From Aquatica leii (Eukaryota > Arthropoda > Insecta > Coleoptera > Lampyridae): 64,000 nucleotides of DNA. The notes beneath the pieces were generated by a model. The model made no database searches, was not told the DNA's origin, and saw nothing but the letters and a program-made list of their open reading frames with translations. A program made the position numbers and the translations under genes. Of the stretch, positions 1 to 12,050 are shown piece after piece. The stretch covers positions 131,272,545 through 131,336,544 of the forward strand of contig CM069433.1 of assembly GCA_035610365.1 (NCBI GenBank). The letters are read 5' to 3'. How positions within the stretch are numbered: the first letter of the stretch is position 1; the number at the start of each line of letters is the position of its first letter.

Positions 1-1654
1 GCTTCATTGATTTTGTGGCAGTTATTGAAAAAACTGGATGTGCTCTTACTCAGAAAATTTTAGAAAAAATAAAAAATGATGGCTTAGACATAAGGAACTG
101 CAGAGGACAATGCTATGACAATGGTTCAAATATGGCGGGCATGTACAAAGGCGTTCAATCCCGAATTCTTGAAGCAAACAGTCTAACGTATTTTGTGCCA
201 TGTGCAGCACATTCCCTAAACTTAATTGGTGCAAATGCTGCTAGCTTGCCAGGGGAGGCAGAGTCGTACTTTGGCATACTTAATTGCCTCTATAATTTCT
301 TTACTTCCTCCACTAATAGATGGGAAGTTCTAGTAAAACATGTCCCCTATCTCTCAAACTGCAAAGCAATACCATGTGGTCTACTAAGAGAGAGGCATTA
401 AAAGTAATATATAAACATCTAGGAAAAATTTTAGATGCTCTAAATGACCTTATGACGAACCAAATAACAACTGCTGAAACAAAAACACAGGCAACTTCTC
501 TTCTAAAAAATGTAAAAAGGTTTGAATTTATTGTCCTCTCATGTTTCTGGTATAAGCAATTAAGCCGCATAGATATTGTGAACAAGCTGTTACAAAAAGA
601 GGACACCACTATCGACAGATCAGCAGGACATATTAGCAGACTAATCTCCAAGTTTAAAGAGGAAAGGTCAAACTGTTCAGCTAATGCAGTGAAAGAAGCC
701 AAAGAAATAGCTACAAAGCTTAATCTAGATCCTCATTTTAAGGAAGCAAGAAGAAGAAAAAAGAAGCGCATGTTTGATGAGAAGGGTAAAGATGAAATCC
801 ATGACTTTTCAGAGGAAAAAAAGTTCAGATTATTGATGATGCAAGTAATAGATCGGATTCTAAATGAAGTAAGTCAAAGGTTTCAATCTATACAAAAGAA
901 AAATAGATTATTTGGTTTTCTCAATGGAAGTGGGTTTGCATCAATGAAAGGAGAGGAATTAAAAAATCGGCCAATAGAGTTAGCAACCACATATACAGAA
1001 GATTTAGATAAGGATGAACTGTCAATAGAAGTGGAGAGTTTTAAATATCACGCTTTAGATTTAGGACCTCATATGAAAACGGCTACTTCATCTGATCTTC
1101 TGACGTTAATATACCAAAACGGACTTGAAGATGTCTACCCCAACATAACTACAGCGTTAAGAATTTTTCTTACAATACCCGTATCAGTTGCCTCAAACGA
1201 AAGAAGTTTTAGTAAATTAAAAATAATAAAAAACTGTACCAGAAACCTGACAGGACAACGACTAACCAACTTAGGCATTATTTCCATAGAGCACCAAATA
1301 GCGTCTAAACTATCTTTTGAGGAAATTGTAAACACATTTGCGGCTAAAAAATCTCGTAAAGTTAAGTTTTAGTTTGTATATAATTTGTCACAATTCTTAA
1401 AGATTGTGTAAACTGTAAAATGTATATGTAGATTGTGTAAATAAAGTAACTTATATATAAACCGTTTGGTTTTTGAACAATTATTTACTGCCTATTGGAA
1501 TTAAACAGGTGAAATGTGTAATAAATGTTAGTAACAATATCAGAGGTATTATTTGGAAAGGTTTTTGGTTTATTGGTGTATGTTGAATACAGAGAGGAGA
1601 AGGCGCCAAAGTGACTTCTTGCCCCGGGTGTTTAATCGCCTAGTTACGTCGCTG
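1..1654 (+). mobile_element. hAT-superfamily DNA transposon, right part (left end outside window)
   Basis: The element encodes a ZMYM1-like hAT transposase remnant at 15-1372. It appears to end at 1654, where the plus strand reads ..GTTACGTCGCTG. The reverse complement of that end starts CAGCGACGTAACTAGG, followed by a GC-rich stretch containing CACCCGGGGC. This is the usual look of terminal repeats in this insect hAT group. Pogo-like sequence follows directly from about 1661, and the matching pogo-like copy near 47.07 kb has no hAT there. The hAT therefore inserted into a pogo-like element. The left end lies before the window, so the 8-bp target duplication cannot be checked. Superfamily assignment is firm; the exact end is approximate. 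Confidence 0.8.
15..1372 (+). pseudogene. hAT transposase (ZMYM1-like), 5'-truncated, frameshifted
   Basis: This is the C-terminal part of a cut-and-paste transposase. The first segment, 15-401, includes DNGSNMAGMYKG and the CAAHSLNL motif, typical of the catalytic domain of ZMYM1-like hATs. A change of frame near the CCCC run at about 343-347 moves the reading to the second segment, 320-1372. That segment carries the RRKKKRMFDE region and ends in a hAT dimerisation domain with VSVASNERSFSKLK. The N-terminal zinc finger would lie before the window. Apart from the one frame break the second segment is open for 350 codons, so decay is modest and the insertion may be fairly young. A single-base consensus error at the CCCC run is an alternative to a real mutation. 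Confidence 0.85.
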
Positions 1655-2567
1655 CGGCGGAGATGCTCTAAAAGTCAACTATGTGGATTCTAGTAGAAAC
1701 GGCACCGAAACGAACAAAGCAACGACTTCATCACAAAATAATCAAAATGATTTAAATATAAATTTGGAAAAGGCAACCAATACCACCCCAACGAAAGTCT
1801 TGCTTTAATTAATACCATATCCCAAACGAAAAGAAGAAATACAGAAAAAAAAGAGTATTAAGAGAAAGCATTCGGAAATATTAAGCGCTACATTATTTAG
1901 AGACGAACTGTTAGAAAAACATATTAAGTCACTCGTAAAAAGGGAATATTGTTAAGGAAAAAAATTACAAGCGGATTTTGTTATCCAATGGTAATAGTAA
2001 GGCAAAAGCAAAGAAGGGTATAATAAAGGAAAGCATTGTAAAGAAAGAAAACATAACAGCTGTATCATCAGACGAAGAGCAAACTATCGAGTTTGAGATA
2101 GCATCTAATGAAAATAAAGATGTAGAATGAAATAGAGCAGATAGCCCATTTGTATTCGATCAGTTAATAATAGATCTTAAACAATGATTTCGTTTTAATA
2201 GAATTCAAAATTGAAAAGAATATCAAACCAGTCTATGTCTATGTCGCCCAAATATTAACAGAAAAAGATGATAATGAAATTGCCCCAATTGCTCCAGATG
2301 TGTCATTGGTGGATGCGACTCTAATAAAAATGATTCTTCCATTGCCAGTTTTTAAAGGTAGCACTAAATAGCAGCAGTCGTTTTTAAGTGTTGTCGTCTC
2401 TTTTAGTAATATTGATCTGCGTTAATTATTCATATATTACAGCCCTAGTTAGAATCTTTTCTGTTCTTTATATACTTGTAACCCCCTATTTTTCGTGTAT
2501 TGTTTTTAAATAAATAATGCATTTGCGTTCGTATTTTTTACACAATATACAAATCGTAGTATAATGC
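1655..2567 (+). mobile_element. pogo-like DNA transposon, 3' remnant (copy next to repeat copy 1)
   Basis: No intact reading frame is present. The stretch aligns by eye, at roughly nine bases in ten, with 47070-47166 plus 51612-52262. There it directly follows a recognisable pogo-type DDE segment (motif PPHISHRTQPLDL). It is therefore the C-terminal coding and 3' untranslated part of a pogo/Jerky-like element. The second copy is split by a Gypsy element; this one is cut on the left by the hAT. Lineage is inferred from the neighbouring copy rather than from a domain visible here. Confidence 0.6.
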
Positions 2568-3177
2568 ATTGGGGCAATAGCGATATAGCAGTGCTATTGC
2601 TACATTGAGTTGGGGTAATAGCAGCCACAACAAAAATTTTGAAAACGGCTTTTCAAAAAGTCACGTTGTTTAATTTAGCTGTAATTGTTATGTCGATATG
2701 CACAACAGATTACTTGATAGAAACATGTGAATTGCGACCGTGTACTGTGGTTTTTAAAAAATATAGAACAATTCGAAAAAAGTCGGGCGGTAATAACCCA
2801 CTGTCCCCTATCACCCGAAACTTCATTATTTGATAATTATTTTAAAACTGTCAAGTGAAATATAGCATTTTTAAAGATTTTTTGAACGATGTATCATAAG
2901 TAGGGGGTTGCAACTTACATTTTTGAAGTTGGGGTGGCCAGAGGTAAAACAGTAGGTGAAGGTGTGCCACTGACTATGTCTATTTGGTTCCCGCGCCGTA
3001 TTGTCGAAACGGATTTTTGCAATTTTTTATGCAATTTTTTGTTGTAAATATATTCCCAATCCAAAGTTTTCAAATTGACACACTGTATGTATATTTAATT
3101 GAAATAATACTGAATCGTAATAATAACAATAATGAATTTATAGAAATCAAAACTAACATATCTATATATGCAAAATT
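2568..3177. other. Sequence present beside repeat copy 1 only; pogo-type end motifs at its left
   Basis: The corresponding place at 52262-52278 lacks this stretch of about 600 bases. The left part has two end-like motifs, TTGGGGCAATAGCG near 2570 and TTGGGGTAATAGC near 2611. These resemble motifs near 41.7 kb at the start of the other pogo-like element. The rest has only short open frames (for example 2639-2833) without recognisable domains. It is either an extra transposon end in copy 1 or a deletion next to copy 2. Confidence 0.4.
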
Positions 3178-3428
3178 CTTCATTATTGTTCATTTTAAAA
3201 ATTACTATGCCTCCTCTGCAACAACAAAATGGAAATAATTCTTCAGGTAGGAAGAAAGTCATTTATTCTTATTTACATGGTATTTTACAAATTATGTAGT
3301 AAATCACAATATTATAAGTAACACCTGTTAGCTAAAATAAAATTCTGACATAAAAACGTCGAATTGCAAAACTTTTACCCCTTAATGTAAACAACCATTT
3401 ACACGAGAAAAGTTTTACTTTTACATGA

Positions 3429-4975
3429 TTACAACTCAATCGTATGTGTAATTTCTACTGTTGATAACTTGTTTTTTGTAGATTTCTTTAAATCTAGTTC
3501 AGCAGTTAACGATTCAACTTCACTTTCTAATGCCTTCGATCGTCTATACATCTGAATGTAGTTTATTTGTAGCTGTCTTTGATATTTTAAAACCTTTTCT
3601 TTCTCCTGCGCCCATATGAATCTTTCTTTTTCAAAGTCTTGTCTTCTTATTTCCATTTGCTCTTTTAATTTATTTACCTGTACGCAATTGTTGCCGTTTG
3701 ATTTTAAAGACAACATGTTAATTAATTCTTGAGCTTCTTCTTCTTTTGTCTTTACAAGACAATATATTCTTTCCGCGTCTTTTTTTAGTTGATCGTTGTC
3801 GTATTTACTATCAGTTTCATTATCAGTAGTTTTCAATTCAATCTTACTGTAATTTTCGAGTTTTTGGATTTCTTGTTTTAAAGTAGATATTTGCACATCT
3901 TTTGCGGTTAATGCCCTTCTTAATGTTGCCGACTCTACCTTGCTGATATCGAATTGCTCTCGTACGTCTTTATTTTCATTTCTTAGTTGCAAAAGCTCGT
4001 GACCTTTTGAAGTTTGGTCGTTCTAAAATAAACCGTAATTTGAATAATGTAAGCTTAAAAAAATTTTTAATCAATTACCTGATAATCTTTTAATTGTGAC
4101 TTTAATAGAGATATTTCCCCAGTTTTTTGGCATAAATTCCATTCGGTTTCTTCCAATCGTTCTCTTAACATTGCAACTTCTTGTCTTAATCGATCACTTT
4201 CGTAATTTGCTTTTTGGGCGTCGCCACTTAAGCGTTTTTTATCTTGTTGCAATTGATATGTCTGCATCATCAGCATTTGTTCTAATTTAAGCGCTTTTTG
4301 TGCAATAGTTCGCAGTCTATTTTCATGAAGTGTTTTTAATCGACGCAATTCCCTTTCCCAGACCCGTTCTTTTTCTTGGTAAACTCTAAATATGACTTGT
4401 TCGTTGTGTTCCATAGTTTGTCTTAAGTAAGCCAATTCTGAATCACGATCTCGTAAAGCAGCTTCCAGCTCGGACACGCCAGAATCTGACGGGGATGGAG
4501 TTAAATCTAAAAGGCTTCCTCCGACACCGGATAATCTATATGATGATTTGTTTCTAAAATGTTTGGGTTTAATTAGGGTTTGTATGATTAACTGTTACAC
4601 TTACGTTAGGGTACTGTCTGCTGTAGACACAGGGGATTTTCGTACACTTTCCAAACTATCATATGTCATAATTTTTTGAGGTAGTGATGAAAATGTTGTC
4701 ATCGACAACGGTGGTGAAGATGTTACTGATTGGCAGGATGAACGAAGTTTTCGATCAAGAGAATAATTAGAATTTGGAATCAGATGTCGGTGGTCGGCGT
4801 CTAAAACATTTTATAACATGTACGGTTTAAAATATTAATAACGATGTGAAATATATATATAACCTGTGCGGGTTAAAATTGGCGTGGATCCGTAACGTTC
4901 GCCGTCTAATCCAAATCTTCCTGCTGGCGACATACCAGATGGTCGAAACGCTATCGGACGAATTACAACACGACC
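3429..4975 (-). CDS. Lzts: LZTS/Fez1-family coiled-coil protein, 3' exons (copy 1)
   Basis: Four joined exons on the minus strand are 4864-4975, 4605-4800, 4079-4553 and 3429-4022, all with GT-AG borders and matching phases. The protein starts with a basic and Ser-rich part, then PSDSGVSELEAALRDRDSEL, and continues as a long coiled coil. Family hallmarks are CQKTGEISLLKSQLKD near the end of the third exon and a WAQEKEKV..YQRQLQ segment in the last. Vertebrate LZTS proteins have closely similar blocks (WKEEKEKV, CQKSGEISLLK). They are cytoplasmic, cytoskeleton- and synapse-associated scaffold proteins; the insect role is inferred. The protein ends THTIEL. Earlier exons with the start codon should lie at higher coordinates and were not found. 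There are no frame breaks. Differences from the second copy are synonymous apart from one 9-bp in-frame indel. Confidence 0.85.
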
Positions 4976-6540
4976 CTGAAAGAAAAGCAAAAATGAATAA
5001 AATGTGGTTTATTTGTTTATTCAATAAGTAAGCATATTAAGAACATTAAAATAAAATGCAATTCATGCAACTTGTACTTAAGTGTGTCAAATGAGCACCG
5101 TAGCCTCGAGGGATTGACCCTGCAGAATTCAGTTAACCGGCCGCGAGGATCAAACCGGTGGTAAACAAATGTAAGAGAATACCGCTAGCTATAATGAAGT
5201 TAGTTCTCAGGTCATACCAGCGATAAAAACACAAAATTATTATAATTTTTAGTTTGTTTTCATAGGTGCTTAACGTCTAACTTAATTGTTTTTCTTAAAG
5301 ATAATGCGCAGAGTACTCAAATATGTTAACGTGTAAAATTTATTACCAGTCAAATAAGCATGTAATTGACAATTAACTTTGAGTTTCGTTCATTTTTCTG
5401 GTTGGATTTGAAATGTGAAGAATGCGCAAACTTGAAAATTATTTGAATGTGTAAAGTTAATGACATTCGTTGCATCATGTGTCGTACAGTCAAGTTTATT
5501 TTTTATTTAAACTTGTAATCGTGTGAAAATGTTAACCGCAGTGTGGCAGCAGCACATAAAACTTTTATTACTTGTCTTAATTTTTCTTGAACAAAAGCAC
5601 GTTTTTAATATCATGTCAAAAATGCTGCTCGGATAATAATTAGAGTGTAATAAAGTTGCAGAAGACGTATATAAAATGCACGCGGTAGTTTCAATTATAT
5701 TACGTTTTTCAGCTATACGATCTATCGTAAAAAATTAACAAGTTGACTTTCTATTTACCTGTTATTCATTTTAATTTGCATGATTATTTGTTTACGTAAA
5801 TGTACTTTTTTAGTCAATAATTTGTTTTTCAAGATGACTTTGTAAGTAATGCTGTGAAAATATAACATAAAAGATTAGGTATCTTTAATATGTTTCTACT
5901 TTTAATACAATTTTTGAAAATTAAAATCTATTTTAATCATGAAAATAAGAATATTTTTCTTTGTTTATATGTTATTAGTTTTATGTTATTGTTATACGAT
6001 ATTTTTTATACAACTATAAATAGCAGATTTAAAAGCAAAATTGTAAAATATAAAGTTATAAGATTGCAAATTAAAATGATATGACCAAAAATAATTTGCA
6101 ATCTAAGTAAAACACTGCGTGTATTTTGCAATACTATTTGCTGTTACAAAAATTTGTTCGGGTAACATATCTACGTTCTTTCTCTCTAAATAATCTTGCC
6201 TTTGTTTTGTTTCCTTTAAGTTTAAACACTTTAGTCATTGAAATCTAGAGAATTTTCAACAGCAAACAACAAGAACTTGATAAATAATTAACAATTTTTG
6301 TTGCATTTAAATTTCGAGTGTATTTTAGAATCAATTCGTCAAGACGTAATTTATTATTACGTTGAGACGAATGGTAAAATATACGAGAAGTTTAGTAACA
6401 ATAAAAATGATAGCTAATTTATCAGGATCGTGTTATATTTAATACGATTATTTCCTGAGCTAAGTATTTCTAGACGTATAAAAAATATTCATTTATCAAA
6501 CAATAGCAAAGGGAAATAATTAATGTTACTTCATCACACT
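4976..6540. other. Non-coding stretch 5' of the LZTS exons (intron or upstream)
   Basis: This is AT-rich sequence about 99% identical to 54072-55640. It should be intron or upstream sequence of the minus-strand LZTS gene, whose first exon is still missing. Apart from the GC-rich island at 5096-5190, no exon, RNA gene or transposon was recognised. The open frame at 5890-6084 is a low-complexity Ile/Phe/Lys-rich run, probably chance. Confidence 0.6.
5096..5190. other. GC-rich island in both repeat copies, clustered 6-bp palindromes
   Basis: This short island stands out in an AT-rich setting and is the same at about 54193-54286. In about 85 bases it holds CTCGAG (5105), CTGCAG (5120), GAATTC (5125), GTTAAC (5132), CGGCCG (5138), ACCGGT (5154) and GCTAGC (5184). 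It lies just upstream of the visible LZTS exons, so an untranslated exon or a regulatory element is plausible. No convincing coding frame or tRNA fold was seen on either strand. Confidence 0.35.
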
Positions 6541-6949
6541 ATTAATATTAGTTTTTATTTGAAAATTTGAAATTTACTGGTGGGTTCTCCATATTGCTAG
6601 ATACCGTTTTGGTGAATTTGGAGGAAGCTTCCAAGCACGTGATTGGTTAAAAATTCAAAGTTGACAGGTGAGGAAAATAATCTCTAGAAAATGAAATGGG
6701 TCTTATCAAAAACTGATATCTGCAATAGAAGTATAATTTCAGCTATTTTTAAACAGATGGCATGTTTTGTTTTTAATTTTAACTGAAAAGAACGGCTTTA
6801 CCAATCACTAATTTTATCACAAACTTTCTCCATTTGATAGTCTTTTACATCGAGTTTTGTGATTTAGAAGAACACAGATATTTCTTTAGTTTACAAATAA
6901 TGTAGTTTGTTATGGCAATTATTGGACTTTAAAAAGATGTGCAATCAAC

Positions 6950-7860
6950 ATATAAATTTGAGGCTTATAGAATCTTCAACACAGATGAGACAGGATTTGT
7001 TTGTGGTTTCAGCGCATCGGTTATTTATGTACCCCCCAATGTTAATTTATTATAAAAAAAGAATGAACCTGCAACAAAAAGATTAGGAAAGATCTGTTCT
7101 TGTAGTATCTCCAGCACACACACTCAACTTTGTAAACATACGAGTTTTGCAAATGGAATGGGATTGTATTTTTAACAATATCCCCGCACACTTTGCACGG
7201 GCTCTGGCCTTTAGATGTCACATTCTATGAATCGCTGAAAACGGCACAAAGTAAATATCTGAAAAATCACCCACATAAAAAAATAACTCTTTTTGAGGTG
7301 GCAGAACTTTTCAATTGTGCGTATATGAAAGTTGCTACTCCAAAAAATAATTAATTTTAAGTAAAAAAAAATGTCTTTTTAATCCGTACGTTCCATGGCA
7401 CTAGTAACCCTACTAGTGAAAACGCAGACTCCATTTATAACACTCCTGGACGAGAACAAGGTTTGCAATTTTCACTAGTTGATTCAGAAGCAAGATTACC
7501 AGTTTACCAAAGCTCTGGATCATTAGACGTGAGCAAATCATTTGTAAAACCTTTGTCGCTTCTAAGACTACCACATTTGGAAAGCACTAGAAAGTTTTTG
7601 CCGGATACGACGAAAAGTAAACATACACAAACTCTGCTGAGACAGAAATTATCACGTGGAAAAAAGAAAAATTACAATGAAATAAATTCAGATGATGATA
7701 ATCGTGATAACGAAGACGAGGAAACGATAACGGGAGATGACATATGTTTAGTGTGTTGCCAAAACGACTTAATTTCGATATTAAAAATGGTTTTTGGCTC
7801 TAATGATTATCTTGCACAGGAAAACGATCTCTTTGTTGACTGTTCAATGGAAACAATTTA
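6950..7860 (+). pseudogene. pogo/Jerky-like transposase remnant (repeat copy 1)
   Basis: This is decayed coding sequence of a pogo-like DDE transposase and the counterpart of 56100-57200. In copy 2 the frames are easier to read: PHTLHGLWPLDVTFYEPLK (the conserved PPHxxHxxQPLD catalytic region) followed by a VAELFNCAYMGVATP segment. Here the same parts lie at about 7185-7345 with more breaks. The last open stretch, 7463-7861, is acidic (DDDNRDNEDEE) and then has a CLVCCQND cysteine cluster, as in the C-terminal finger of many Jerky-like transposases. No functional protein is expected. Confidence 0.65.
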
Positions 7861-7861
7861 A

Positions 7862-8601
7862 AACGAGTACTGAGTGAGTTTGATCAGGATAATTTAGTTC
7901 TCTGAACTTAAAATACATTTGAAAAGAAGAAATTATATTAGTTAAAAGAGATACAACATATTAATACTTACTTGTTTACCGTTATTCAACATCAAAAAGT
8001 GGCACTGTGCAACTATATACAAAATTTACAAACGTTGCAAAACTAATTAAATTTGAGGTTTTGATAGTCATGTTGCTGTGTTCTTTAGAAAAACTGAAAT
8101 TGAAGACAGATTCTAGGAAACCCTTATATTCCGGTGCTTTGGGTCATTCTGGTGCTGGATCGATGCCATTATTCCTTTTGAAGGTATAATGGTTCTTAAT
8201 TTTAATTGCTTTTCTATATAATTTGAGCCAAAAGTTACGTGTTTTGGCTAAAACTTTCTATTTAAGTTTTTAGTGTGTCCGGTGTCTAAGAAATGCTTGT
8301 GCCTCCTCGTGACCGTTTTGTTTGTCTCACATATTTCGCCCTACACGTGCAAAGAATGTGATAAACCGCTGTTTCTGAGAATGGTGCAGTTGTCTCCTTG
8401 GGTTTTCGAAACCTGTTGGCTAACTTATTTTGTCGCATTGAAGATCGCTTTGAAGTTTTTAACCCTAAGCATATTAGCTATTTTGTTCGTACAAAACTTC
8501 ATGCATGGAAGAAAAGTGGTTAAGAAGTTCTTTTTTTTGGTAGTTCTTTGTATTGTCTGTTGATCGCTTTATCTATGTCCGTTTCCTTATATACGTTTTT
8601 A
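7862..8601. other. Unassigned transposon-like sequence before the long inverted repeat
   Basis: This is shared with 57200-57885 at about nine bases in ten, with indels. Both copies keep short stretches such as GAVVSLGFRNL and RIEDR..VFNPKHIS in the plus direction, broken by stops. It looks like decayed coding DNA of a further element or the tail of the pogo-like one. The family was not recognised. Confidence 0.35.
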
Positions 8602-9085
8602 TACAGGGTTCGCCATTATTCCAGTCTCGGTTTCTACTGACTTTGAAAAGCTGCGTGTTTTTAAAATATTTTTGTTTATACATGGTGTTTAGTTTTCGCT
8701 GGGCAGCATAAAGTTACCCTTTCTTGAATAGCAACCGATCAATTTTTTTATGCTATTCGATGAAGGTTTAATTGAAATAAAAAATACTTTTTAAATTTTT
8801 AAATCGATTGCAGAGTTGCCATTTTAGAGCAATTTCTTTAAAAATGCAGCATCAAAAAGAAATAGTCACAGAGTTGATGTTTTTTGAAATTTTGGAATTT
8901 GTTTTTGTAAATTCGTAAATGAAAGTCAGAAGTACTTAAACAGTCTAAAAGATTTCTTTAATTCGCCATACTTATTTTGTATGAGAGCGCTAATTTTCAA
9001 ATTGCTGAAACTCATTTTTTAATGTCACCCTCAATTTCTTTCAACTGTTTCTAATGTAGTTTTTAATTCTTTATCGGCTTTGCTT
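8602..9085 (+). repeat. Left long terminal inverted repeat
   Basis: This pairs in inverted orientation with 13331-13947, at roughly 80% by eye. Shared landmarks read inward from the end: ACAGGGTTCGCCATTA, then GTTTAGTTTTCGCTGGG, then GAAATTTTGGAAT near the middle, then ATGAGAGCGCTA and CACCCTCAATTTCT at the inner end. Confidence 0.8.
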
Positions 9086-9099
9086 CTATTGAACAAAAA

Positions 9100-10062
9100 A
9101 CATAGAAAAGAGACTATTAAAAAATCAACAAAAATAAAAAAATATTAATTTGACAAGTGTTAAAAATTTTGCCCATTTTGTTGTAGACACGTCAAAGTCC
9201 TTGCTGTAAAGATTTACACACATTTTGTAACATCTGGTGTGTGACCTTAAAAAATGCGGTTGTTATTCTGTTTGCTTTGCTTCTTGTGTAGTAGGATCTT
9301 GTTATAAAATACGTAGTCTTTTACCATCCCCCATAAAAAGAAATCCATAACAGTATGATCTGGAGATTTTACCTGCTATGACATAAGAACTCCTCGGCCG
9401 ATCCATCGATCACGATATTGTCGTTTAAATAATTACACACATTTCTAGCAATAGACAGAGCGCACCATTATGCTTATACCACATGGTCCTTCTTGTATTT
9501 TCCAGAACATTTTCTAGTAACTGTAGCAAAAAATTATTCAAAAACTCTAAATACCGTCCATCTATGTTGACGATTCAAAACTGAGTATTTACATTATCAT
9601 AGTAATGAAAATTACGACGATTTACTCGGCCATTACTACAGTGGATATAAAGCCTGCACCTCATTAAGTTTATTTAACATCCACATACACAAAGTTCTTT
9701 TCGAGTTTAAAACCCCTGTAAATCAACTTTTGATGCAGTTCAATGTGATAAGAATTATATTTATAGCTGTTTAGTATTCTTCTCACTGAAGTAGTTGTAC
9801 CAAGCTCTTCACTACTTTGTTTGGTGCTAGCATTTGGATTTTTAACTACAGCCTGGAATACCATAAATTCTGCCTCTTCTGTTCTGACAGTATTTCTTTG
9901 AACAGCTACCTTGTAGTTTACCGATCCTGTTTGTTCAAATCGAGCCAAACGTTTTTGTAATGCACGGATACTTAAAGCACGGCGATCAGGGAACCTTTGT
10001 TTATAAACACATTTACCCAAAATAAACACCATGTCTACTAATTCGTTCTGTGAAAAATTCAT
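9100..10062 (-). pseudogene. DUF4817-type mariner-like transposase, broken (copy 1)
   Basis: Read on the minus strand, the N-terminus starts MNFSQNELVDMVFILG, the typical opening of DUF4817-type helix-turn-helix transposases in insects. A second helix-turn-helix with NPNASTKQSSEELG and YHIELHQKL follows. The intact stretch stops at 9670. Further downstream, near 9335-9390, the catalytic SPDHTVMDFFLWG block survives in another frame, so the DDE/D core is broken by frameshifts and deletion. In copy 2 the same gene (58330-59338) keeps its catalytic block in an open frame at 58328-58582 but is also split. No functional transposase is expected. Confidence 0.75.
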
Positions 10063-10078
10063 TTTAAACGAAAGTCAA

Positions 10079-11989
10079 CACGTTTACTGCCCAATGGCTC
10101 ATATGTTGTGCCATCGGGTATTTTCGTCTCGTGCTGATAGCACATATATTATGTCACTTGACTCCCTTGTTTGTATGCTGCACTCTGGCTTGGGCTGTTG
10201 AGATAGACGGCTGCGCTTGCATGAGCACCTCCCAAACATTACGGAAAATACCCGTGAAAAATTGGTTTCGGAATTAATTTGTTTGGTGTTGCACAATGAA
10301 TGGTAATTTGCCGGGATCATCCAAATTCACGGGGTGGGAGCATTATCTTCGCAACAGGCCGCTAAAAGAAGCGGAATTATAAGTAACTGCGGATAAATTG
10401 TTTGATCTAAATCAAGCGGGGATTCTAAGGAAGATGGTGGCGTTGGTGTGGATGCGGAAAGGGCAGAAGCACATGATTTGCTGAACGTTACTAATTCAGA
10501 TGAGGATGAAGTAACGGATGATGACAGCGTTCCAGTTTGGACTGACACACCTTATCTGAAAAATACTCTATTTACTGTCAACGCCGGTTTGAAGGGGCCA
10601 CATCTAGGTAGCAAACGGTACAATTTTTTTTCACTGCTTGTAACGGATGAGTTTTTCGAGCATCTCTTGGAACAAACTAACTTGAATGCAAAAGAAATAT
10701 TTTTTGATTCCGAAACAAAGGAAAAATCTCGTATTATGTTTTGGAAACCGGTTACAGTGCCTTAGCTGAAAGTTTTTTTTAGGCTTTGCCTACGTGCAAA
10801 TAAATAGACTGCTGGACTATTAGAAGACGGACCAACTTTACTCGATTCCCTGTTTTTCGAAGTATATGGCAAGAAACAGGTTTGTGCTTATTTTGCGGTG
10901 TCTGCATATCGCACAAAATCCCAAAAGTGATTCCGATTCAGGTAATGGAGACCGTTTGTATAAAATTAGGTGGCTACATACAGGATTATTTGAACCAAGC
11001 AATGGAAGAAGTTTACATTCCTTAAAGGCAACTCTCGTTGGACGAGTCACTGATTCTATGGAGAGGTAAACTGGGTTTCGGCAGTACATGAAAGGGAAAA
11101 AACATAAAGTCGGAATAAAATTATATGTCTTTGCTGAACCTAATGGAAATATTTTACGTTGTTACGTATACAGTGGCAGTTCGGGAGATTTGGGTGAAAA
11201 AGACCATTGCAAAAAAGTTATTATGTATCTGTTGAAGAAGGTTGAAGAATAATTGTTACTCATTGTGGACAACTTTTACAGTAGTGTACATACGAGTCAG
11301 TTGCTACTGCAAAATTGAACCTACGTTACTGGGACGCTACGACAAAACAGGAGGTATAATCCAAAATCAGTAACGCAGGCAAAATTACAACGTGGTGAAG
11401 TTACGTCAAAATATTGGGACGGGATTATTATAGAAAAATGGCGTGATAACACGATGTTTTGATCATTTCAACGAAAAATGAAGATGAAATGCTTGAAATT
11501 CAGAGGAAGCATGGGGTTAATGTTTCAAAACCAAAGGCGATACTAAAATATAACCAGTTTATGCCGGGATTTGATCGCCAAGATCAAATGCTGGCTTACT
11601 ATGCATCCAAAAGAAAAACCATGAGATGGTATAAGAAATTGATTATACATTTCACATCAATACAAAAAGTACACCACAGGAAAGAAAAAAATCTGTTATA
11701 CACCTTCCGTATTGCGGTTATAAAGAAGCTTCTCTCTAAAAAAACACCAACAAGTACAACACAACTTCTACGGTTAGAACATTCACCGATCAAGCTAGAG
11801 AAGAGAAATGGTCTACAAGTGAGGAAAAAGGACAGGGTCTGTCACCGAATAAAAATTAAGAAGCTCACACCATACCACTGTCCATCATGTAAGGATGCTC
11901 CCGAGTTTTGCTTAGGGGAATGTTTTATGGAATAAAGTTTAGTATCGGCGCCCTAGAGTAGGGCGCTGAGAGCGTAGGCAGTAAATGTG
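10079..11989 (+). mobile_element. piggyBac element nested in the mariner-like element (copy 1)
   Basis: The terminal repeats are CACGTTTACTGCC at the left and GGCAGTAAATGTG at the right, inverted and near perfect. The right flank is TTAA and the left flank is TCAA, one base from the expected TTAA target; copy 2 keeps TTAA on both sides. The insertion lies a few bases upstream of the mariner-like transposase start. Both repeat copies carry it at the same place, so it predates the duplication or haplotype split. Copy 1 lacks about 150 bases found near the right end of copy 2 (61206-61370). Confidence 0.9.
10296..11935 (+). pseudogene. piggyBac transposase, multiply broken (copy 1)
   Basis: The start MNGNLPGSSK at 10296 soon meets a stop. 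An acidic N-terminal part (SDEDEVTDDDS) follows, then the core with ARNRFVLILRCLHIAQNP at about 10867 and a LDESLILWRG-type first catalytic region near 11040 in a shifted frame. A VDNFYSSV-like second aspartate region lies near 11270. The C-terminus has NQFMPGFDRQDQMLAYY and a cysteine-rich end (CPSCKDAPEFCLGECF), the usual finger of piggyBac transposases. At least five breaks separate these parts. The copy is not functional, though the domain order is complete. Confidence 0.85.
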
Positions 11990-12050
11990 TTAATGAAGTA
12001 GAAAGTAGTAATAAATAATTATGTAAAAACTAAACACAAGAAGTAACTTC

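Noticed and set aside
4846..5031. Plus-strand frame over LZTS exon 4864-4975 and its twin in copy 2
   Set aside because: The minus strand carries the spliced LZTS exon with correct borders; the plus frame is its shadow.
5096..5190. tRNA or other small RNA in the GC-rich island
   Set aside because: Short complementary pieces exist, but no cloverleaf with normal arm lengths could be drawn.
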